Assembly: GCA_945859605.1 (NCBI GenBank)
Contig: OX243815.1
Location: forward strand, 24,211,837 to 24,275,836
DNA from: Lumbricus rubellus
Taxonomy: Eukaryota > Annelida > Clitellata > Crassiclitellata > Lumbricidae
Direction: 5' to 3'
DNA length: 64,000 nt
Shown piece after piece: positions 59,601 through 64,000 of this stretch (the stretch's first letter is position 1; every line of letters starts with the position of its first letter). The notes beneath the pieces are model-generated. The model worked only from the letters and a program-made list of their open reading frames with translations. It ran no database searches and had not been told where the DNA came from. Position numbers and translations under genes: made by a program.

Positions 59601-61731
59601 GCAGCTTTTGTCTGTCGGTGTTTCAATGGTTATGCTTCATCCTACTTACCAGGCACCAGCTGATCTCTATCGCTTTGTCTCTCCAACTTAGCCGCCAGTC
59701 GAGCATTGTGCTCTTCGGCTAAGGGGAGTTTCTGGCCCCTCGAGCCCGTCCTTCGGTCGCACAACGTCGAACCTTCTCGGATGTTGGACCCTCCACTTGG
59801 AATGGGCTTCCGCTTGCGCTGCACCTACTATCCCTGAATAGTTTACCTGCTTTCTACCAGTTGCATAAGACCTTTCTATTTTAGTCGGGACTGGGCTGGG
59901 AGCGCCTCTGAGTAGACTTCTTGGAGATGCTAACTTCAGATGTACGTGTTTATGGCTGATTCAATTATTGTATTCCTATACACAATGAATGCTGTTATCC
60001 GTTCTTATATGTACGTGTGCATATTACTGCATAATATCAATGTCAATTAAGATGCTTTTGTGTGTCGTTAATAGGGGGTCTGACGGCAGTCATATGGACG
60101 GACACCATTCAAACCGTCATACTACTTGGAGGAGCGACTACAGTCGCAGTGTTTGGTAAATTCCGCATTTCATAATGTGCATTTATGGCCTACATATAAT
60201 TGTCAATTGGAGTGTAGACCTACTGTAGCAGGGATCATTTGACGCCGACAAATTTTAACAGTTTAGGCCTACACACTGAACGATATAAATAGCAGCCTAC
60301 ACAACAGACCAGATGTTGACTATAAATGTTAGAGACAACATCGCCACCCTGAATTGTACTCTTTGGATTTCTTGGTAGAACGTGTTTCGACTGAATATTG
60401 ACTTTCTTATGTAGGCCTAAACTTATCCCCATCACACCTGCCGCTTATCCATTCTCTCATAATCCAAGCAAATCATGATTTTACACGTATGCAAATTGCT
60501 ACAGAGCTGCAGACACATCATAGGCTACCATTCATACAACATTGTAAAAATGAATTGATGGAGCTGCTTTATATAGCACACAATATTGTGCGATTAACTT
60601 TGAGAATACAATGAAGAAAGCCCAGAAAGAGATAAGTTATCATAATTAGCCTAATCATTTGCTCTGCAGGACATCTAATGCAGAATTATCTGCATCACTA
60701 GCTTTTGAAACTTTTCGTTAGAATCTTCTTCGCAGGACCTTGAACACCTTTTCATTTCAACCAAAGGCCTAGGTCTATTTGTGGCGTCAGGTCGGTATAT
60801 ACCAAATAAAATTATAATAGAGCACCTGTTGTGTTTCTTGCAGTTGCGTTACATATAGGCTAAACTTCAATTTATAATTGCAAAATGACCCATACACAAT
60901 CACTTATAGCACTATATGGATGTGCAATTTACTATTACAATAACCAATGTGCACTCCTGTCGTTGTCCAAATTATGCAAAATTATAATTTAACGGCAGTG
61001 GCGGTTATGGCTAAAACGACAACAGGAAAGATACCGGTATTATAATAGGCCTATTTATCTGTGAATGTATACCTATAACATTATGACGAAACAGCCTTGA
61101 TCAGGGTGAATGGATACGAGAGCATGGCTAATCAATTCATGGGTGCAGCCGCCAACTACACCTATCGAGACGTTAGTCTCCATGGCAACAGGACCTGCGG
61201 CTTTCCACCTGACGACTCCTTCCACATATTTCGATCCGCTGATAATCCCAGCTATCCATGGCCTGGAATGGTTTTCGGGATTACTGTCCTCGCGTTGAAC
61301 GCTTGGTGCACCGACCAGGTGAGTACAAAAAATCTCCATCATTATATTCAACACATAGTTTACTTTCGCCATCATTCTCTCAATGCGAACCATTTACAAG
61401 TCGTAGGCTATAATTTATAGGCTAACCTGAACTTTTGCTGAGAGATGATCTGTAAGTTCAACATACCTGGTCGTGGTGCGCTTAAAAGTAGTAGAGATAA
61501 ATTTGTTATCCGTTTTGAATGCATGTCATATTGTTTATAATCGTGTTAATCGATGTAACAACCTGTGAACAATAATTGATGCATACATTTTAATAAGCGG
61601 GTATGACATCTCAATGTACATGTAGGTCGGCTACCGGAAAAGTAGCTGCAGCATTAGACATGGAGACTAATCAATGGTTCAGAACTTTAGACGTGTTTTA
61701 GGATTTTAGCTATTACATTGCCTTTTTTGAC

Positions 61732-61777
<46 letters not shown>

Positions 61778-63472
61778 TTTTTTTTTTTTTTGCCCTGAGG
61801 TACTTCATTCCCCCAGGGACTTATGGACTATTATTAACTGAAGAATGATCGTCTGGTGGGTCAGGCCTCGTCTTCAGGGTGTGAGGCAAAAGTACCTTTG
61901 AAAGCGACCAGGTTGAAGCGTTGGATACAAATGGACAGACGTTGAAAAAGAAAGAGAGCTTCACGTCTGTCACCAGTGATAAAAGAGATGCGGCTGCCAA
62001 TTTCATTTATGAAGTCTGAGGCTGAAGGATTGAACGGGCCCAATGTCTCTATGGCCACCGGCTGAAAGATGTATGAAGCGGGCAGCCCTCCGTATTTCTG
62101 CTCTTTGCGGATGGCCGCCTGCACTGATGCTGGCCCGACCAAACCGTTCGGGTGGGTTAAGTATGATACTGCACAAGTGTGGACAATGGTGGCATCCCAC
62201 GCCAAGTACTTCCCACCTGCCCAAGGTATGAGGGTTGCCCCGTCCGGCCTTTTGCCATCAGATCTGAAGAGACCCGCCGGTTCCTTGATGCTTGGAATGT
62301 CAGCTCTGAGGAGGGCACGCCAAATGATGTCATTTATGGCGTGGTGACGAAGGGAGCGGCCCATGGCTCTCCTGCAGACGAAACCATGATGGCCCTCGGC
62401 GCCAACTCCTTCGCCACAATGGCATGTGTGAGGACCACACAAGTCCAAGCCCAACCTCAGGCCCACCGCCACCCGGACCGCCTCATTGTCCAGGACAAGG
62501 CCACAAGCGGCGATGGGAAGCGCGGACAGCCAGTCAGCTGAATGGGGACTGCCCGACGCGTCCAGCCTGGCTCGGTCGACTAAACCGACGGCGTTCTGGC
62601 GGATTTCCGCCTTATCCTTGTCAACCAGAGGCCTGTCCCAGAGACTCTGTTTTCCGGGTAAGGGGTGCATTGTCGCCGGCAAGGTGTCATGACGGGTCTC
62701 TAGCAGATCCGATACGAACTGGTCAGGAGCTGCCACACCAGCCGCAAGGATGGCAGACTGCAGGTCGAGAGTCGACGCGGCTGAGGCCAAATAGGCAGAA
62801 GAAGCCAGCGAAGCGACTCTACGGATGCCAAGTCCGCCATCCCTGATTGGTAGCGCAGCCTGCAACCATTGGAGATCATTGAGAGAGCAGTTGACAATGG
62901 TCTCAAGGCCCGTCCTCATGAGCCCATCTAATGTTACTAGGCCAGGGTGGTCAAAGCATGGGGAGCAGCGGAGAAGGTAGCTCACTTTCGAAGCGCCGAA
63001 TGATGAGCGCAGTAGGATCAGGGCGTTCTGTGAAGGCAAGAGACGCAGTCTCTCCAAAGCTCGACTAAACATATCTCCGTGACGTGCAAGGGCATCGTCC
63101 AGCGCCTTCCCCCGAAACAAGGGGGCCCCCAATAAACCCAGAGCAGTCATCTCGACTCTAGAATAGCTCAACATGGGAGATGTTAGTTCCAATGTGGCAT
63201 CCGGGGAGAAAACTTCGCACTTGGCTGGGTTAAGGTGAAGGCCGAACAGTGGTCCCAATCCGACTACCAACTGCACGTCCCGGGCCACGGACTCCTTGTT
63301 GCCGCCGAGAGTCAAATCATCAAGGAAGCCAATTTTGAGGTCAGACTCCAACGATTCTAGCACCGGCTGCAATGGTAGACTAAAAAGAAGAGGGCCCAAC
63401 GGGTCACCCTGTTGGGGGCCAACCTGCGATGACAGAAACAGGTGACCAAACTTAAGGACAGATGGAATCGAA

Positions 63473-63531
<59 letters not shown>

Positions 63532-63682
63532 TGTGGTGTGCTGTAGTTGTGCGTTCAGCGGTCTCTATCGGCCAAGAACATGTCTCACGCCAAGGCCGGA
63601 GTCGTTCTCGCCGCCTACCTAAAGGTCACATCCTATCTGTTCTTCATCATCCCTGGAATGTGCAGCAGGATCCTCTTCCCAC
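53591..63682 (+). CDS. SLC5-family Na+/solute cotransporter (SGLT-like), first 9 exons, 3' partial
   Basis: Exons: 53591-53674, 55316-55387, 55641-55745, 56737-56796, 57738-57842, 59295-59400, 60075-60155, 61095-61318 and 63547-63682. They sum to 973 nt, or 324 codons plus one base, and all join in frame. The product is a plasma-membrane LeuT-fold symporter that couples Na+ entry to uptake of a sugar, polyol or similar solute. Signatures in order: a first membrane helix ([17 protein letters not shown]), [19 protein letters not shown] with FEW, TMPQYM with [23 protein letters not shown], an NYT glycosylation-type site in an outer loop, [26 protein letters not shown] and [11 protein letters not shown]. 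By the SGLT1 numbering I recall, N78, E102, W291 and K321 are kept, but A76, H83 and Y290 are replaced by Ser, Met and Ala. Substrate is therefore uncertain. About half the protein lies beyond the window. Confidence 0.92.
53793..54712. mobile_element. Inverted pair of SINE/LINE tails in SLC5 intron 1
   Basis: The left arm 53,793-53,872 (ATTCGTTCG, TTCAAGATATGTATATAGCG, AGAAACGCTCCC) is the reverse complement of 54,640-54,712. A second, outward tail at 54,596-54,640 meets the right arm head to head. About 770 bp of non-coding sequence lie between the arms. Confidence 0.65.
54714..55160 (-). CDS. Unrecognised 148-codon open frame in SLC5 intron 1
   Basis: An uninterrupted frame of mixed composition ([20 protein letters not shown], then [11 protein letters not shown]). 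I recognise no domain, and no splice sites or poly(A) context argue for a gene. It could be a decayed transposon frame or chance. Listed because it is not simple repeat. Confidence 0.2.
   Translation of the reverse strand: MLSNNQSKVNYKVNSILVSFDVHLSCILVGYTTFLNRSFEVIKSDRCLLYCAILVPGDKPVACVIFYQREASVSSAFRVFEPCHLSPLYSINATCTRDSELSHHLKAVDGILLDDSTCLRGIATDDCFRLMHCDLFCYLMKFSCCYDI
55316..55387 (+). CDS. SLC5 exon 2
   Basis: 24 codons, including [14 protein letters not shown]. Acceptor CTCTATAG, donor CCA|GTAAGT, phase 0. Confidence 0.92.
55641..55745 (+). CDS. SLC5 exon 3 (Na+/sugar site helix)
   Basis: 35 codons: [20 protein letters not shown], then AASGISV and FEWH. This is the unwound core helix equivalent to SGLT1 residues 72-103. 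Donor CAC|GTACGT, phase 0. Confidence 0.93.
56471..56694 (-). mobile_element. tRNA-derived SINE in SLC5 intron 3
   Basis: In inverted orientation: TTTGTTTGTATGTGC, TTATAGCGCCCCTTCAAGCT, ACTCAGAGGCGCTCCC, GGAGTTTCACGCCGAAGCGC, then box B as GGATTCGAACC and the head end CCACTAGACCACCGCGCCCC. It is antisense to the host gene. Confidence 0.88.
56737..56796 (+). CDS. SLC5 exon 4
   Basis: 20 codons: [20 protein letters not shown], a transmembrane helix. Acceptor TTTGTAG, donor GGT|GTAAGT. A SINE ends only about 40 bp upstream of the acceptor. Confidence 0.9.
57012..57140. mobile_element. Possible LINE 3'-region scrap in intron 4
   Basis: GAGGGTCGGAGACCAGAGGC and the words around it look like fossil retroelement 3' sequence preceded by GATGATGATG (an inverted or direct GAT tail). 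Recognition is weak. Confidence 0.3.
57325..57671. mobile_element. 347-bp hAT-like MITE, CAAGGCCGTAG ends, SLC5 intron 4
   Basis: CAAGGCCGTAG and CTACGGCCTTG are perfect inverted ends. The flanking GTCATGCA (57,317-57,324 and 57,672-57,679) is a perfect 8-bp duplication. The interior has the core GATGACTTTTTTAGTCGTCA (57,481-57,500). Non-coding. Confidence 0.9.
57738..57842 (+). CDS. SLC5 exon 5
   Basis: 35 codons, [20 protein letters not shown] onward, ending TTVVSQVS. Acceptor TTTTATAG, donor TCC|GTAAGT, phase 0. Confidence 0.9.
58069..58282. mobile_element. 214-bp hAT-like MITE, CAGTGGCGGCGCC ends, SLC5 intron 5
   Basis: The left end is CAGTGGCGGCGCCAGG; the right end, inverted, is CAGTAGCGGCGCTAG. 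The flanking ACTGTACT (58,061-58,068 and 58,283-58,290) is a perfect 8-bp duplication. It carries GACGACCTTTTTTAGTCATC (58,149-58,168). Confidence 0.9.
58592..59252. repeat. 20-bp minisatellite (CTTCTCTGTCCGTCTGTCTG)n, about 33 copies, SLC5 intron 5
   Basis: Unit length is 20, so the translated pattern repeats every 20 residues in each of three plus frames. This explains the 200-290-codon Ser/Val/Cys/Leu open frames. Variant units (CTCCTCTG at 58,831, 58,911 and 58,991) recur every 80 bp, showing a four-unit higher-order repeat. Confidence 0.95.
59295..59400 (+). CDS. SLC5 exon 6, GC donor
   Basis: 35 codons plus one base: [20 protein letters not shown], then [15 protein letters not shown]. 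The junction reads ATCG|GCAAGT, a non-canonical GC donor with an otherwise perfect consensus. Use of GC is required to restore the GGL motif with exon 7. Confidence 0.88.
59556..59960 (+). pseudogene. LINE ORF2 C-terminal fragment in SLC5 intron 6
   Basis: Coding-like pieces: [20 protein letters not shown], then [10 protein letters not shown], then a WNGLP-type block with frame breaks, then the tail TGGGAGCGCCTCTGAGTAG and CTTCTTGGAGATGC. It has the same order and the same tail as the LINE at 40.3-42.4 kb. Stops and frameshifts make it inactive. Confidence 0.75.
60075..60155 (+). CDS. SLC5 exon 7
   Basis: Completes the split Gly, then [20 protein letters not shown] and TTVAVF. Acceptor GTTAATAG, donor TTTG|GTAAAT, phase 1. 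Confidence 0.92.
61095..61318 (+). CDS. SLC5 exon 8
   Basis: Two bases plus 74 codons: [16 protein letters not shown], then the outer loop with [19 protein letters not shown], and ending [11 protein letters not shown] chose the acceptor ACAG at 61,094 because the nearer CAG at 61,104 would break the frame. Donor CAG|GTGAGT. Confidence 0.9.
61732..61791. repeat. (ATT)n then T-run at the 3' end of the antisense retroelement
   Basis: About 15 ATT units (61,732-61,775), then 16 T. Read on the minus strand this is a poly(A) tail followed by (AAT)n. Confidence 0.9.
61792..63472 (-). mobile_element. RLE-type non-LTR retroelement copy flanked by (TAA)n
   Basis: The element body is bounded by a T-run plus (ATT)n on the left and (ATT)n on the right, so on its own sense strand both flanks are TAA-type repeats. 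The 3' UTR is only about 70 bp (61,792-61,860). Confidence 0.75.
61861..63471 (-). CDS. Non-LTR retrotransposon polyprotein, RT + restriction-like endonuclease, 5'-truncated
   Basis: A single uninterrupted frame of about 536 codons. It starts inside the RT ([19 protein letters not shown]), has the catalytic FLDD box ([12 protein letters not shown]) and a long thumb/connector. It then has a CxC-x8-H-x4-C zinc-knuckle-like motif ([17 protein letters not shown]), a conserved [12 protein letters not shown] helix, and RPD followed 17 residues later by D (AWDATIVHT). The last layout is typical of the restriction-like endonuclease at the C-terminus of R2/R4/NeSL-type elements. Such enzymes nick specific targets for target-primed reverse transcription. 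The N-terminal half of the element is missing. It lies antisense in SLC5 intron 8. The intact frame suggests a recent insertion. Clade is uncertain. Confidence 0.85.
   Translation of the reverse strand, partial: SIPSVLKFGHLFLSSQVGPQQGDPLGPLLFSLPLQPVLESLESDLKIGFLDDLTLGGNKESVARDVQLVVGLGPLFGLHLNPAKCEVFSPDATLELTSPMLSYSRVEMTALGLLGAPLFRGKALDDALARHGDMFSRALERLRLLPSQNALILLRSSFGASKVSYLLRCSPCFDHPGLVTLDGLMRTGLETIVNCSLNDLQWLQAALPIRDGGLGIRRVASLASSAYLASAASTLDLQSAILAAGVAAPDQFVSDLLETRHDTLPATMHPLPGKQSLWDRPLVDKDKAEIRQNAVGLVDRARLDASGSPHSADWLSALPIAACGLVLDNEAVRVAVGLRLGLDLCGPHTCHCGEGVGAEGHHGFVCRRAMGRSLRHHAINDIIWRALLRADIPSIKEPAGLFRSDGKRPDGATLIPWAGGKYLAWDATIVHTCAVSYLTHPNGLVGPASVQAAIRKEQKYGGLPASYIFQPVAIETLGPFNPSASDFINEIGSRISFITGDRREALFLFQRLSICIQRFNLVAFKGTFASHPEDEA
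63473..63530. repeat. (ATT)n at the 5' junction of the retroelement
   Basis: About 19 perfect ATT units. The SLC5 exon 9 acceptor follows 16 bp later. Confidence 0.95.
63547..63682 (+). CDS. SLC5 exon 9
   Basis: 45 codons plus one base: [20 protein letters not shown], then [20 protein letters not shown] and RILFP. Acceptor GTGTGCTGTAG directly after the (ATT)n array. Donor CAC|GTATGA; the following exon is outside the window. Confidence 0.9.
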
Positions 63683-64000
63683 GTATGACCTCATCATCAT
63701 AATCATCATCATCATCATCATCGTCGTCATCCTCCTCATCATCATCACCAGTAGCCCCTCTCATCTTCATCACGATTCGAATGTTTTAATGACGATATAG
63801 AGATTATAACAATAAAAAACGCATAATATTTATCAAGGAAAGGGGTGGGAATATTTTGCAAACTCAGATCGGTCCAATGTAGCTTAACTGTTCTAACACA
63901 ATGCGTTGGACGAATTATGTCCCTACGTGTCATTTATTTTTAGGTTTTTATGTTACATTCTTGTTAGATTACTTCATTTTAAACTGAACGTTTGGGAAAT
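63683..64000. other. Start of SLC5 intron 9
   Basis: (ATC)n-rich stretch at about 63,694-63,750, then plain AT-rich DNA. No exon recognised before the window ends. Confidence 0.5.

Noticed and set aside
61104..61105. Acceptor TCAG at 61,101-61,104 for SLC5 exon 8
   Set aside because: It would leave the frame one base short; the upstream ACAG at 61,094 keeps the frame through VNGYES to WCTDQ.
62043..62906. Plus-strand and alternate-frame ORFs of 60-140 codons
   Set aside because: Shadows of the minus-strand RT/endonuclease frame.

Overview
This is eukaryotic (animal) DNA. It has spliced genes with GT-AG introns, tRNA-derived SINEs, LINE fragments, hAT, mariner/Tc1 and piggyBac type elements, and dense micro- and minisatellites. 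The base composition is AT-rich, and the short palindrome TAGGCCTA is scattered through most of the window. Together these suggest an invertebrate, probably marine; I cannot name the species. Only two genes look like real host protein-coding genes, and I rebuilt both exon by exon from the sequence.

Gene 1 is on the minus strand, with coding exons between 36,348 and 31,433. Four coding exons join in frame to give 636 residues: a Gln/Ser-rich N-terminus, one HMG box most like that of SMARCE1/BAF57, a long linker and a C-terminal coiled coil. A probable non-coding 5' exon ends at 37,033. Gene 2 is on the plus strand, starts at 53,591 and runs off the right edge. Nine coding exons give the first 324 residues of an SLC5 (SGLT-type) sodium/solute cotransporter. 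Several positions that bind sugar in SGLT1 are changed, and one intron has a GC donor.

Layout: 1-4.2 kb holds a mariner-type end, then a 3.4-kb DNA element with two internally deleted mariner copies nested in it. 4.2-13.4 kb is repeat-rich non-coding DNA with long CAC/AAT, ATC/GAT and AT arrays, including a perfect 39-bp hairpin. 13.9-15.9 kb is a 2,017-bp hAT-like element with a perfect 8-bp target duplication. 16-20 kb holds a LINE scrap, a purine tract, a TATG array and a 5'-truncated LINE reverse transcriptase. 20-23 kb has hairpins and simple repeats. 23-37 kb is the quietest part and contains gene 1, a piggyBac-type MITE and a CATGGGCGC-ended MITE. 37-53 kb is a graveyard of nested mobile elements: a LINE split by a SINE-like insert and a hAT element, a Tc1-like transposase split by a hAT element that itself carries a 470-bp foldback, SINEs and MITEs. 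53.6-64 kb is gene 2, whose introns hold two hAT-like MITEs, a SINE, LINE pieces, a 20-bp minisatellite and an antisense retroelement with a restriction-like endonuclease domain flanked on both sides by (TAA)n.

The main less obvious observations are these. A short T-rich hairpin motif (GATGAC-Tn-GTCATC) is shared by MITEs with unrelated termini. A 3' tail is shared between the SINE and a LINE, which suggests a mobilisation partnership. Six hAT-like elements have perfect 8-bp target duplications, so their boundaries can be given to the base.
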